Notes: generated by a model not told the origin, from the sequence alone. Shown: positions 1 to 11,961, counted from the stretch's first letter. The stretch: DNA of 64,000 bases from Volutella citrinella (GCA_034401135.1 JAWZSP010000001.1:2108001-2172000), one strand, 5' to 3'. Numbers and translations: made by a program.

Positions 1-1
1 A

Positions 2-1410
2 GTGATGTGGGCGCAGCGCCGAGGCGCCCGCGCGGTTATTGTTGGCGACAACCAGAAGGGAGGCCCTCTCATTCAGATGTTTGCGCATGGCCCCGAGGTC
101 GATAACGTGACCATTCCATCTGTCTTTACGGCACGAACAACTGCCCAGCTACTATCCTCTCTGGCTCAACCAGGTAGCTTTATTGAGGAAACGATCGATG
201 ACAAGGGGAAGCCTGTCCTGAGAGTTCACCAGCGGCCACCAGGGAAGGCCACCGCCCCAGGCATACGGACACGAGCCTTCGCAGATGAGAAGCGCGCCTT
301 GGCTGCGTCCAGCTTCAGAAGTCGAGTCTCCAGCCTCTTCGACCGAAAGCGTGCACCAAACGCCGATTTCGCCTGGGGAGCGCCTGTTCGAGGTAGCGTT
401 AAAAGGCGCGAGTCAGACTCTAGCAAGCGTGATTGGACCGGCAAGGCTGGAGAAGACGAGACGCCTGAGGACGACGATGACGAGCCGGTTCATGATGGCC
501 TGTGGGTGACGATTACGCCCACAAGCAGCGCCAGCCCATTTTTCGACACCTTGCTTGTCCTCGTCATCAGCCCACTTGTGACTCTGACTGTGGTATATGC
601 GATGCTCATCCTTCGAGCCCGAATCCGCCGCAGACGATGGAGGGCTCCCAAGTCCGTAGTTGAGCAGCTTCCCGTTCGCACCTATCACACTGTCGCTGCC
701 TCATCGCCAAGCGGTACACCAAGGCTCCCGTCTCCCAATAGTTCTTCGCCGACTACTCCCCTGTTACAGGCAAGCCCAGCGCCAACGCCATCCCCGTCAA
801 GGATGTCCGCTGCTCTCTCAGAGATCGACAACCAGGCTGCACCCAGCTCAGCTATCGCGACCCCAGCGTCTCCTGCTCGGCGGACGGCAAATCAAGAACG
901 CGAAAAGGGCGCGAGCGGCTTTTCCGCAGAATGGAAGAAGTACATGGGACGACAGGTCGAATGTGTGGTGTGCTTAGAAGAGTACGTTGACGGCGAGAGC
1001 CAAGTGATGAGTCTGCCATGTGGCCACGAGTTCCACGCTGAGTGCATGTGAGTGTTTACTCCACCCAATCCATGGAGCAACCCCAGCTAATGAACCATCC
1101 CAGTACTCCTTGGCTAACTACCCGCCGTCGCACATGTCCGATCTGCAAAGGCGACGTCGTGCGGTCCCTCGCTCACGGGTCACCATCTGAGCCGCACTAC
1201 GAACCGTACCACGACGACAGCGACGACGAAGGCGAAGCATCGGGTTCTGGCCAAGATGCACGTGAGGCAGACCTCGAGCAGGGCCTTTTGCCGCCGGAAG
1301 CACGAAACTCTCGAAACTGGACCCAGTACGAGGGCAGTTGGCTCGGCATCATCCTTGCAAGCAATTTCAGTCACATACGAACTCCATCACCCGACGGCCG
1401 AGACCGCTGA
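2..1410 (+). CDS. PA-domain transmembrane RING-H2 E3 ubiquitin ligase (5' partial)
   Basis: The frame is open through the left edge, so the N-terminus is missing; 450 codons are visible. Two exons, 2-1047 and 1104-1410; the intron begins GTGAGT and ends CCCAG, and joining restores the RING. Visible residues about 8-60 (RGARAVIVGDNQKGG onward) look like a protease-associated domain. One membrane segment lies near residues 180-202 (FFDTLLVLVISPLVTLTVVY), followed by the basic stop RARIRRRR. After a Ser/Pro-rich linker comes a C-terminal RING-H2: CVVC, CGHEFHAEC, then TCPIC across the splice. The PA-TM-RING layout is that of endomembrane E3 ligases such as RNF13 and yeast Tul1-like proteins, which ubiquitinate membrane cargo on endosomes or the vacuole. 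The tail after the RING is acidic. Substrate is unknown. Confidence 0.85.
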
Positions 1411-1885
1411 CGGCCCTTCCCAGCGGCGCGGGTACATATCGCTTTCCCCTCTTCCTCTATTGTGTGGAGTTTCCTTTTCTCTTCTTGGAAACGGCGTCAA
1501 GGTTGAAATTTATCAAGGCAGCGATTATGATCATCGGATAAGTGCCCAGAGCACTAGGTGTTTTTGCTATTTTGGGGGGTGAGAAATGATGTCAATTTGC
1601 TTGGCATCAGTACCTGGTAGATTTAGTATTGGTAGATATTGGTGGTAGAGAAGGGGTTCGTAACCAGAGCCCTGCCCACCTCGTTGAATAAGTCGCAATC
1701 ATACCCACTGGATCGGTCGCCTGGGGTACAAGGCAGACTTCAATAGACTTTTGGACATGATTCCATTTGTGTACTAAAGTATTTGAGCAGGCACGGTGAA
1801 CAGCCCAAACCTCAGGTGATATATTTATTGAATGTTTTATTTGACCTTTTGCTCTTTCGATTCTCACCACTATGAAACACCTTGA
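1411..1885. other. Intergenic, between convergent genes
   Basis: This holds the 3' flanks of the RING gene (+) and of the HOM2 gene (-). The sequence is AT-richer than its surroundings. I see no further gene. Confidence 0.6.
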
Positions 1886-3280
1886 TCATAGATAACCCTT
1901 GAGTACCGCAGCTTCGGCATTCAGGATAGATGAACCAGCGGCACCAATGACGGCTGTAGGAGAACGGGTTAGCTCTAGCAGACGAGGCGGGTGTTGGGCG
2001 AAGAGGGGGGCAAACGCACTGTTGTGGCTGAGTGCGACAAACTTGAGATCAAAGATGCCGCTTTCATCCTCACGCACACGGCCGACACTGACAGTGTAGC
2101 CTCGGCCGAGGTCACGGTCGAGACGGGGCTGCGGCCGGTCATCCTCGTCAAAGACCTTGATGGCGGGGTTAGGGGCAGAGGGGCATCCGAGGGTCTGGGC
2201 CTCGGACGTGTAGGCACGCAGGGCGTCCTTGACCTGCTGGGCCGAGGGGGCGGGCTGGCGCTCGAACTTGAGGCTGACGCAGGCGGTGTGTCCGTCCATG
2301 ACGGGGACGCGGTTGCAGGAGGCGGAAACGCGGAGGCCCTCCTGCTCGACAAAGGCCGTCTTATCGGAGTTGATGGCGCCGAGGATCTTGCGGGCCTCGG
2401 TCTCGAGCTTGTCCTCCTCGCCCGAGATGAAGGGCACGACGTTGTCGATGATGTCCATGGAGGAGACGCCCGGGTAGCCGGCGCCGGACACGGCCTGCAT
2501 GGTGACGATGCTGACGGTGGCGATGGGGCCGAAGGCGGCCTGGAGGGCTGCGAAGGGGATGACGAGGCCGATGACGGCGCAGTTGGAGTTGCAGACGAGG
2601 AAGCCCTTGGAGAGCTTGCGCTGGGTGCGCTGGTGGGGGATGAGGTCGAGGTGAGGCAGGTTGACCGTGGGGACGACGAGGGGCACGAGGGGGTCGCGGC
2701 GGAAGTTCTTGGCGTTGGAGAAGACGGGGATCTCGGCGGTGGTGAACTCGGTCTCTGACGTCGAGGTTAGGGAATCGTCGACCATGTCTCGCTCCGGGAG
2801 CGTGGTTCCAGCTCCCTCGGCAGCATACAGACGGTATGCAGGGAGACTGGCTGAGCACAGGGAAGGCGAAGGGGGAATCGGTGCTCACCAATCTGGCCAG
2901 CAACGTCGGAGTCGAGGCCGCTGAAGACGACGTCGCAGTCCTGGAACTGGTCGGCCTTGCATTCTCGCACCACTAGGTCGGCAACATCGCCCATGGGGGC
3001 GGCCTGCTTCCACCGCACGGCATCCTTGTACGCCTTGCCCGCGGAGCGGGACGAGGCACCGACCGCGTGGAGCTTGAGGTAGGGGTGCTGGGCGAGGAGG
3101 AGGATGAACCTCTGGCCAACGGAGCCAGTGGCGCCGAGGACACCTGTGAGCGACGGGCAAGGTCAGTTGCGTGTTTGTAGAGAGCGACTTCGAGGGGCGC
3201 GAGGGCAATCTCGAGGTGGGGGAGCAAGACAGGGGGGGTTCAGACGCACCGCACTTCTTGGTAGGGAATTCGGCAGCCAT
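1886..3280 (-). CDS. HOM2: Aspartate-semialdehyde dehydrogenase
   Basis: Reduces beta-aspartyl phosphate to aspartate semialdehyde with NADPH, the branch step to Thr, Met, Ile and (in fungi) homoserine. Three exons read right to left: 3280-3250, 3143-2889, 2787-1886, total 395 codons plus stop. The N-terminal dinucleotide-binding motif GATGSVGQR lies at the start of exon 2. The catalytic cysteine is C165 in [11 protein letters not shown] and the acid/base histidine is H262 in [10 protein letters not shown]. The C-terminus is [10 protein letters not shown]. Length is slightly above the approximately 365 residues of the yeast enzyme. The ATG chosen ([10 protein letters not shown]) is the only one that leads through a GTGCGT donor into the Rossmann motif. 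Fungi use this pathway but mammals lack it. Confidence 0.95.
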
Positions 3281-3936
3281 GGCGTCTATGATAGTCGTCA
3301 AAGATTCAACAGGGGTCGGAGCTGGCGACGAATTGAGGGCAATGAGACAATGAGATGTTTGGAAATTTATTTTTGGTGTTGCAAGAGGATGAGTCGTCGA
3401 GGGGACCCCGCCACCAGGACCCCGCCATCGGAGTGTCTGCACTAAGAGCCCCACTACCAAGGGTTGCCAGTATTTTCTCGGTGCGTCCCGTCACCGAGTA
3501 GTCGCTCGTAGCATTGGCGGGCTGCGCAGTGAAGCAGCCCACCCACCATCGGCCGCGCTAATGCAGAGAATACACAGAGATGACTTCAGCTCCAGATGAT
3601 GTAGCATCGAATTCAAAGCGTATTCCTCTCGTCTACCTATCAAGCATCAACAAAGCATTAGTAATAAGTCAGAAGCAATCGCCTTTAGAATCCCTGGGGA
3701 ACCCATGCCATGCACCTCCAAACGTGACCCAAACATCAATGAAGCTTGACCCTATTATCCGCACCACGAGATTGATGAATCCAGACTGACCGAGGCCGCA
3801 TCGACCCACCTTGATAGCCGCCTATACCAAACAGTCACCAAACGCCTACGCATGCACCGAACCTTTAGAAGCAAGAGGCCGTATTCATATCACATCGCCG
3901 CCGTTCGACGTCTGCGATGGTTCAGCCATGAGCCCT
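3281..3936. other. Intergenic: promoter of HOM2 gene, 3' flank of PQ-loop gene
   Basis: Both neighbours are on the minus strand, so this should carry the HOM2 promoter and the transporter terminator. No clear TATA box and no further gene seen. Confidence 0.5.
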
Positions 3937-5261
3937 TTATTCGATCGGAATAGGTCGAACACCGGCCGAGCCAGAGTAAAGTCGGAACTGGACAAAGATG
4001 ATGCTGTCCTCGACAATGGTGCCCAGAGAGCCCAGCAGCCATGGGAGTGCATTGAGGAGGTACTTCTTCTCTTGGGAGTAGAAGATGAGGCTGATGCCGT
4101 AGGTGAGGTTGCCAGTCAAAGACAGCATGAAGAAGAGGAGAGCGAGGCCTTAAAACCAGTCAGTTTGCACCGTCCTAGGGACCGATCGGGGAGGATACAT
4201 ACCCTCGCAAGACTTTTCTCGCCAGTTCTTGATGATCTGCGGGATTCGGGCGCTGTGTCCAAGGTCAGCCAACAGAAGCGGCGGTCTCTCGAAGAGGCAC
4301 ACTCACAACAAATACAAGACGGCACTGATGTATCCCAAGACGAGCCCGACGACCTCCGCCGTGCTCTTGGTATCACTTGAGGCGTCGGGTTCGGGGGGCG
4401 GTGCGCCCTCCCAGGCGCCTAGCTGGTACGACACAAACCAACCAGCGAATCCGATGAGGTAGACGGCGAAAAGACTCAGGCTGTTTTGCAGCCACGAGCT
4501 GCTGCTTTGGGTCTCGTCCTCGCTGGCCACAGCCTTGCGCGCGGATTCGGCAGCAGCTTCGGCATGGGACGAGCGTCGGCGATGCGATCCGGCATGGCCA
4601 GCAGCAGGCGCGTTGTTCCTCAGGAGTGGAGAGTCCTCGGTTGGATCCGCAGAGTCGACATGCGATTGTTGTCGGTGCGTCTTTTTGGCATTGGCGTTGT
4701 TGTAGTAGAGGCACTGCGAAATGAGGACGCAGTCGGCGACACAAAAGTACCCAGCAAGAGCGATGGCAGTGGGAGCAAGCTTTGTGAGCAGCGCTCCTTG
4801 AGACAGGGTCAGCACAGATTGCATTCATTGCGCCCGGTGGCCCTGGTCGCGCGCAGCACATGCAGAATGCCCAGTGGCGGGTGCCGAGCGGCATTGCCAC
4901 TGTGAGGAGCGCCGAGTGGGACAAGGGATGTGGGACACGATCAAAGGAGGAGTCACTCACCGACAAAGTTGGTGGCATCTCCAAGCAGCCACACGATGAG
5001 AAAGGCCATGCTGAGGCCATCGGCACTCTTGGATTTATAGTTGGCGACGAGTTGCGGCAGCTGCGCGCGGGCGAGTTAGCACGTTGATGGACTACCGGCA
5101 TCGCCAGCACGGACGGGCGATACGCGAGCATGAAAATCTGAACATACAAGAAGACATATCCAGGCTGTCAAACTGATGCTGCCAAAGATGCCGGAGAGGG
5201 CACTGTTCATGGGCATGGCCTCCGCCGCAGAGGCGAGGAAGGCAGAGAAAATCAGTGCCAT
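3937..5261 (-). CDS. PQ-loop vacuolar basic amino-acid transporter (Ypq1 type)
   Basis: Five exons, right to left: 5261-5148, 5060-4961, 4796-4307, 4252-4203, 4148-3937; 321 residues. Two PQ-loop motifs are visible: LPQLVANYKSKSADGLS at the start of exon 2 and RIPQIIKNWREKSCEGLA spanning exons 4 and 5. Hydrophobic helices surround them in a 7-helix layout, with a long polar loop between the halves (residues about 110-190, rich in Ser, His and Ala). This is the architecture of yeast Ypq1-3 and human PQLC2, which move lysine and arginine across the vacuolar or lysosomal membrane. The specific substrate is inferred from the family. The second PQ motif becomes visible only after splicing. Confidence 0.88.
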
Positions 5262-5908
5262 GGCGGAGGGGAGCTCGTGGTATGGATGACGGCGGGGGGT
5301 CGGTCGAAGAGTCGGTCGGTCGGTCGCTCAGTCCGCGGATCGGTTTGGGCTTCTGCAATGGTCTCTGTCGCCAGGCGCAGGCAGAGTAGCAGACGGCGGT
5401 CCAAGGGCAGAAAGCAGAGACGATGGACTCGCGCTGCGGCAGAGGGCGATGACTGGATCGGAGTGCAATGGGTTGGCACGGGACAGCGATGGGAAGAGGG
5501 TTGGAGGGCGAGTTGTGGGTTCAGATCCTTATCAGTGGGCGGGATTCGGGGACGGACTGGGACACTGGTTGGCAACAAACCTGAGGGTATTGGCCAGCGC
5601 TTATCGGAGGAAGGACCCTGCTTTGCCTGCGCTGTGACGCATGCGCTTTGCCCCAGTTGGGAAGCGAGAAAAGATCTGGTGAGCTTAAAGCGGCTCATGA
5701 TGGGGGCCGTAAGCGGGTCGCTGCAGGCATGCACCGCATGGTTTCCGAGACTCGCTGCTCGCCAGGGCTGGTGGGGCGCACGTTTTCGGGGTGGGCGAGT
5801 GTGGTGCACGATGCTGAGTCGTGGCGCATGACGGGCTTTTGGCCTGTGCAACACAACCATTTGGGTGTCGCGGGAGGGTCACAGGGCATGCTCACAAGGG
5901 GCGTAGTA

Positions 5909-5936
5909 CCAGTAGCAGTAGCAGTAGCAGTAGCAC
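5909..5936. repeat. (CAGTAG)n microsatellite
   Basis: About four and a half copies of a 6-base unit (ccagtagcagtagcagtagc and on) in the intergenic region. Non-coding. Confidence 0.85.
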
Positions 5937-6440
5937 AGCTATCAGTAGTCCCAGTACCGCAACCCTCAGTGGTTTTCCATGACCGGGTTCGCGTGGCGAG
6001 GACAACCCCCACAGCAGCCCGAATGCCATGGCGGGTTTTGGATCCGCTGAGCTGGCTGAATGCTGCCGTGAGCTATCAGCCTGGCTGCATCTTGTTGCAT
6101 CTTGCCGCTCAGCTCCAGAGCCCTCAGCTAGCCACCAGGCCCTTCGCCAACGGAGTATGAGACATGGGAGCCACAGGCGAGTCACGTCCAGGAAAGACCC
6201 TCGCAACGCATCAGGCTAGCGTGCTAACGTGAGGTCCCCAATTCCTGCGGTAAGGCAGGTGACGGTATGCTTGCCGCCCTCCCCGAGCGCCTACCACCCA
6301 GCGCGTCCCAGCCAGCCAAGCTCCTCGCTGCGCCATTCCCCGCTATCGATTGGTTGCGCGGTGACGCAGCTCCAGGCAGCTCAGCAGGGCGGCTGGGCAG
6401 CTCATCGTCATCTTATCAGCTCAGCGTCAAGCTGTTGACC

Positions 6441-6448
6441 ATATATAA
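6441..6448 (+). promoter_or_regulatory. TATA box of the S1/P1 nuclease gene
   Basis: ATATATAA, about 130 bases upstream of the ATG at 6574, followed by a pyrimidine-rich stretch suitable for transcription start. Confidence 0.6.
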
Positions 6449-6573
6449 CGCGAGCTCGGTATCATCACACTTTCGTCTCGCCTGGGAATTCTGTACGAGG
6501 CTTTCTCCCTCATCTGCATCCACATATCCATATCTACACTCCCGCATCCACATCAACGTCATCGCCGCCTGCC

Positions 6574-7717
6574 ATGAAGCTCCAACCCCTCGCCCTCGGG
6601 CTTGCCGCCGTGCCCGGAGCTCTCGCATGGGGCAGTAAGTCATCCTGGAGAGGCCATTTGCTATGAAGCTTCGGTGTTGAGCTTGCCAGCAAGTCCAATT
6701 AGCTGACCAAGCCGTCAAACAACCCCAGGTCTCGGGCACATCACGACTGCTTACATCGCCAGCCACTTCGTCGCCAACACGACCGAGGCGCACTTCATGA
6801 GCCTGCTCAACAGCGACGAGTTTGACTACCTCGCCCGTGTAGCCACCTGGGCCGACTCAGTTCGGTACACCAAATGGGGCCGCTTCACCAAGAACTTCCA
6901 TTTCATCGATGCCCACGACGACCCACCCACGGCGTGCAACGTCGACTACGACCGCGACTGCAAGGAGGATGGCTGCGTCATCAGCGCCCTCTCCAACTAC
7001 ACCCGGCAGGTTCTAGATACGGACTTGCCCGCTTGGCGCCGTGCTCAGGCGGCCAAATTCGTCATCCACTTTGTCGGGGACTTGCACCAGCCCCTGCACA
7101 ACGAGAACGTGGCTCTCGGCGGCAACCGCATCTACGTGGAGTTCAACGGCAAGCGCCTGAACCTGCACCACGTCTGGGACAGCTCCATTCTCGAGAAACA
7201 CATTGGCGGCATGCATGGGTCGCCCTATGATGTGGCGCACAAGTGGGCTGGGCAGCTGGCTACCGAGATCACCGATGGCAAGTTTGCTGCCGAGAAGGAC
7301 GGCTGGCTCAAGGGCCTGGACATCAACAATGCCAAGGATACCGCCATGGCCTGGTCAAGCGAAACCAACAAGCTCGTGTGCTCTCATGGTGAGAAACCCC
7401 CCACCCGGCCCATACTGCTTCGGCCGCAGCGCAGCCCTGGCTAACTGCGCATGTTTGTTTACATAGTCCTCCCCGACGGCCCTGAGAACATCAAGGGCAA
7501 GGAGCTCGGAAGCGGCGAGTACTTTGACAAGGCCGGCCCCGCCCTGGAGAGGCAAGTCGCACAAGCTGGCTATCGAATGGCCGCTTGGTTGGACCAGATT
7601 TCGGCTCAATACCAGCCTTCTTCTACAGAAAAGGTCCTTCCCCAGGGGTTCCCAGAGGAATTCTTCCCAGACGTGTTCCCCGATGAGCATGAAGCGGCCA
7701 TTTCTGAAGAAATGTAA
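6574..7717 (+). CDS. Secreted S1/P1-family zinc nuclease
   Basis: Single-strand-specific nuclease/3'-nucleotidase with a trinuclear zinc site, acting outside the cell. Three exons: 6574-6634, 6729-7388, 7467-7717; 323 residues. Signal peptide residues 1-18 (MKLQPLALGLAAVPGALA); mature W19 is the N-terminal zinc-binding tryptophan typical of the family. The other expected ligands are all present: H24 (LGHIT), D63 (TWADS), H78 (FHFIDAHD), H134 and D138 (IHFVGDLHQPLH), H144, and H168/D171 (LHHVWD). The cysteine-bearing segment VDYDRDCKEDGC is also typical. Family members recover phosphate and nucleosides from nucleic acids. With all ligands intact I expect an active enzyme. Confidence 0.95.
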
Positions 7718-9693
7718 AGACAACTTGGGCGTCACTTTCTATTTCGTGCCGTGTCTGCTGTACTTAGTGGGCGAGAAGTTTTGTGTATTTTTTTCCCTGC
7801 CTGAGAGGGCTGTTACGATGGGCGCAAGTCCAGAATGAAGAATGACGTATGTAATCAGTTATTTGGTGTCTGCAGAGACGCTCGTCGATTGGCGAGTGTC
7901 CGACAGTGTTACAATGCTTTGAAATCGCGAAATAGACGACAGGACTTTTGTGAAATGGTTTCAATGGACGCAATTGGCAACGCATAAAGGCAAATTGAAT
8001 ATCTCTGCCTGCTCTTGTTTCACATGGATTTGATCGTCGGCACCGAGTTCCAAGTAGTGCCTCACACGGCAGGTGTGTCAGATTTGGATGCTGTCACCTG
8101 TGTCAACTTCAGCTTCAAACCAGCCCAGTGCTGGTGCTACCCTGAGAGCCTCAGCCACACCGGAAAAGCAGAGATTGCAGCGTTCCAATAATGCCTTGGC
8201 GATATGGAATCCATCCATCTGCGGACTTGAAGGTGTTTCTCTAAATCCTTTCAAATTTGGCGCATCGTCAAAGAGGCTGGAGGCTCACCTTTTGGGTAGA
8301 GGGCGGATGAACCAGGGGCCGCCTCCTCTCCGCCACCGAGTCCACTGCCACCAGCGGTTTCACTGCTGAACAGCACGCGGTGGAGCGGTGTCCCACTAGG
8401 CTGGACCGAGGAGCACTCGGAGCAGACGGGAGTGCGCACCGACCACAGCGTGTCTGGCTTTGGCACCAAGGCTGATGGAGTCTAATCATGCCCAAGCGCT
8501 TGGAAATGGGCGCCTAGATATGCCAGAGGAAGGCCCTCTTTTTGTATTGAAATAAATAGAACATTGTGCATCAACAGGTGGCGCCATGAGCGTCGATGTC
8601 GAACGATGCCGGCGCTTGCGTGATGCCCAAGCGGCGCGGGCTATGGAGATGCGACCCAGAGTCCGGAGCCTGGAGACGACTCGATCGGCTGCTGCGGCGA
8701 TGGGATGAATCGCGCCGGCAATGCGGCCTGCAGACGGGACCTGGGCAACTAAAGTTAGTGCACGGCTGGCACATGGAGTATGTCATGGCAGCCAGGTACG
8801 CCGGGGGCCCGAAACGGTTGATGCCGCCAGAGCGTCTCATTGCTGACCCCCATTGGCTGCCCCTGGGGCCGGGTGGCAGATAGCCCGGCGCGCCAGACGG
8901 CGGGTGCGACGTAACGAGCCGCAGCACTTAGACGCCTGACAGCCCCCGGGCGTCCCCTGTGAGCCCCGGGATCGACAGTCTCCTCTGGCTCCCTGAGACG
9001 CATCTGCGATCAGATGAACCTAATCTGTCAGCTCCGTTTCCACGGCACTCTTCGGGGCCATCGGGGGCTCGAGAGGCTGGAGGGGTCTGCCTACCGCCTA
9101 ATTAGGGCCACACTCGTGTCGAATCCGTCTCATGTTCCCTCTGCCGCAGCCTCGCCGTCTATCCTCCACTTGCATCGGCTCGCCCTCTTGAGACGTGCCA
9201 CTCGCCGGGCCATGCCCCCCTCGGTTTAGCAACCGTGACTTGATGCCTCTCCAGCCCCCTTCTCTCCCACGCGATCACACCCCCGAGTGTCGGTTGCTGG
9301 CCTAGCCGGCCGCCAGGGCGTGCCGATGCCGAGAGATGTAAGCGGGTATCCCGGCCACCTGGTCGACCTGCCCCGTCCCGGAGACAAGACAGTCTTGGCT
9401 CTCTCAGCATATAATCACTTCTCTGGCCGCACCATCCTGGCCGTCGTGTTTCTTTTCCCCTCCCATCATCAACGCTGGTAGTGCCTCTTCCCCACATACA
9501 TTCCTTTCGTTGAGGTTCGTTGATCTTGCGCTGTGTGTCTGTGACCACTCGCTCTTTCCTTCATTTCTTCACGCACAGCCCGGGCTGGAACCGACGTGCA
9601 CTCTTTTTACCGTATTCTCTATCCTTCCGTGGGATTCAACTTACTCCTTCGATAACAACAAAACCCGAACATCGCGAGATTCCATCAGCAACC
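7718..9693. other. Intergenic, about 2 kb, upstream of the repeat-bearing secreted protein
   Basis: No convincing gene. Scattered frames near 8571-8930 on both strands lack motifs or splice logic. A TATA-like CATATAATC lies at 9409-9417, followed by pyrimidine-rich tracts and the ATG at 9694. The long spacer suggests a large regulated promoter. Confidence 0.5.
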
Positions 9694-11172
9694 ATGAAGA
9701 TCAACTTGGCATTGCTCACCCTGTTGGCCGCCTCCCTCTCGGACGCTGCTGTTGTTCAGAAGGGCCCCTTTACGAGAGTCCTTGCTCGTCGACAATTCGG
9801 CGGCGGCGGCGGCAACCGTGGAGGAGGCAACAACGGAGGCAATAATGGCGGCAACAACGGAGGCAACAACGGAGGCAATAATGGTGGTAACAATGGCGGC
9901 AACAACGGTGGTAACAACGGCGGAGGAACCACATTGAACGCCGCCAACGTCCAGACTGGTTCACAACAGGACGGACAGGCCAAGGCCGATGCCGGACAGT
10001 CTCCGTCTGCGACGTAGGTGACCTACTCCATGCCTCAAGACACAACCAAGCTCACACTCATTAGGGACGGCGCCAACTTCATCAACTTCTGTACTGGTCA
10101 GACTTTGACAAACGGCAAGCAAGTCCAGGGCGGCTCATGCAACGGAATTCGTAAGTCGAACAGACACTGTCGCTCTAAAATGGCGTCACTAACTAGCCAC
10201 AGCCATGGGAAAGATCCCCGCCGCCAACAGGATGGTGTCCAGCGTCTTCACCAGCCCCAAGAACGGCGAGAACATCCAGGAGAACAAGTCATTCGACATT
10301 GCTGTCCAGGTGTCCAACTTTGCCCCCGGATCCTTCACCAACCCCGACAACACCTACTACTCGGCCCCTCAGAACCTTGATGGAGGTGGCCGCATCATCG
10401 GCCACACTCATGTGGTCGTCCAGGACACTGGTAACTCGCTCAACCCAACTCAGCCGCTGAACCCTCAGCAGTTTGCCTTCTTCAAGGGCATTAACGATGC
10501 TGGCAATGGCAACGGCCGTCTCTCTGCCACCGTCGAGGGTGGCTTGCCCGCTGGAAACTATCGCATCTGCACCATGACATCCTCGTCGAACCACCAGCCT
10601 GTCCTCATGCCCGTCGCCCAGCGAGGTGCCCAGGATGACTGCGTTCGTGTCACCGTCGGTGGCGCTGGCGGAGGCAACAACGGCGGCAACAATGGTGGCA
10701 ACAACGGCGGCAACAATGGTGGTAACAACGGCGGCCAGCAGAACGGTGGTCAACAGAACGGAGGCCAGCAGAACGGCGGCCAACAGAACGGTGGCCAGCA
10801 GAACGGTGGCCAGCAGAACGGTGGTCAACAGAACGGCGGCCAGCAGAACGGTGGTCAACAGGGAGGCCAACAGGGAGGCCAACAGGGAGGCCAACAGGGA
10901 GGCCAACAGGGAGGCCAACAGGGAGGCCAACAGGGAGGCCAACAGGGAGGCCAACAGGGTGGTCAACAGGGTGGTCAACAGGGTGGTCAACAGGGAGGCG
11001 GCCGAGGCGGCCAAGGTGGCTTCGGCGGCGGCCAAGGCGGCTTCGGTCGAGGAGGCTTTGGCGGACGAGGTTTTTGTGAGTACCCATCCTACCCAAGCTC
11101 AAGCACAACACTAATAACACGGCAGCTGGACAGTCTGAGGGTAAGAACGGCACCGCAGGCGGCAAGGTCTGA
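9694..11172 (+). CDS. Secreted protein with conserved core and Gly-Asn / Gly-Gln tandem repeats
   Basis: Four exons: 9694-10013, 10065-10150, 10203-11075, 11126-11172; 441 residues. A signal peptide (MKINLALLTLLAASLSDAA) is followed by a basic RR site and a GGNN repeat. Next comes a conserved core (about residues 90-285) with FINFCTG, KIPAANRMVSSVFTSPKNG, IGHTHVVVQD, FAFFKGINDAG, and SSNHQPVLMPVAQRGAQDDC. The second half is GGNN, GGQQN and GGQQ repeats ending in a GGRGG/GGFGG tail. The core matches a widespread fungal secreted family that databases often mislabel 'ribosomal protein s17'; it has nothing to do with ribosomes. Function is unknown; a cell-wall or surface role is an inference. The final exon encodes only SGQSEGKNGTAGGKV. 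Confidence 0.85.
9823..9918 (+). repeat. 12-bp coding minisatellite, GGNN x8
   Basis: Eight in-frame copies of a 12-base unit (ggaggcaacaac and synonymous variants) encoding Gly-Gly-Asn-Asn, just after the signal peptide region. Third-base variation among units (ggc/ggt/gga, aac/aat) shows they are not all recent copies. Confidence 0.95.
10670..10993 (+). repeat. Compound coding minisatellite: GGNN x5, GGQQN x8, GGQQ x12
   Basis: Three contiguous arrays in frame: 12-bp GGNN (10670-10729), 15-bp GGQQN (10730-10849), and 12-bp GGQQ (10850-10993). Most GGQQ units are identical at DNA level (ggaggccaacag), pointing to recent expansion. A trinucleotide loss of the Asn codon from GGQQN would create the GGQQ unit. 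Confidence 0.95.
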
Positions 11173-11961
11173 TCCTGCCCTGTTTTCCACGGAGGGGAGT
11201 TTACGGGATATTGCCAGCAACAAGCCATGGGTGCAAAACGGGATCCGTTCAGGTACTACTAATACGCCCCCTATTTGTTACTACCTGGATTCCTCCTATG
11301 CTTGGGGAACTGGCCGGTTGGGAGGCTGCAGTCACGAAAGTCCGTGGTTGGACATCTTTAGAGAGGTCTTGGCTGCGCTGCGTGGTGTGCATCCTAGGCT
11401 GCATAGTGTATTTAAATAGCTTCAACTGCTGTGGTTGAAACGCAAGAAGTTCACTCAGTATTAATGATTTATGCAAGTTCATTTGCCCTAGCGTGTCTCC
11501 TGCTCGCACCATGGAGTGGATGAAATGTGTTGATCGCGGTCCCAGTATTAACCGGAACAACGGGGGACGGGGGAGTTGGACCGTATCGGACAAGACAATC
11601 CTGCCTCCAGGGCGTTTCTTGACACAACACAGTGCTTGCTTGAAGCTTGTGTCCGACTTTGATTGGTCTTCATTGTGTAAGATCGATGTGTCCCTCCACC
11701 ATGAGCAAAAGTCCGGGTTTGCAAAAGTCCAAGTGCCAGATTGGATATGTCCCGGCTGTGTCTGCTGGGCCAAGTGGGCAGGACTCGACGCTGCAGTAGG
11801 TCCAGCTTGGCCAACTGGCGTTCAGACCTCAATGTATGTCGTCTCGTTAGCATCGTACACTGGTACTGCTTGGTGTGACTGAAGTAATTGCTGGCCAAAT
11901 CTCGTTCTTCGGATGTGGCCTGGGGGATGTTGGGTGTCCCTCTCACTCCAGCGTTAGGTCA
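11173..11961. other. Intergenic between convergent genes
   Basis: 3' flanks of the repeat protein (+) and of IPI1 (-). No gene seen. Confidence 0.55.

Larger units (their letters stand above)
5262..6573. other. Intergenic: divergent promoters of PQ-loop transporter and S1/P1 nuclease
   Basis: 1.3 kb between divergent start codons. It contains a CAGTAG microsatellite and a TATA box for the nuclease (listed separately). Open frames here have no recognisable motif and I regard them as chance. Confidence 0.5.

Noticed and set aside
1991..2758. 255-codon plus-strand frame, very rich in Gly, Asp, Val
   Set aside because: Antisense to exon 3 of HOM2, which has intact catalytic residues.
10289..11035. 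248-codon minus-strand frame rich in LLTTLL/LLASLL
   Set aside because: A by-product of reading the GGNN/GGQQ repeat backwards; not an independent leucine-rich protein.
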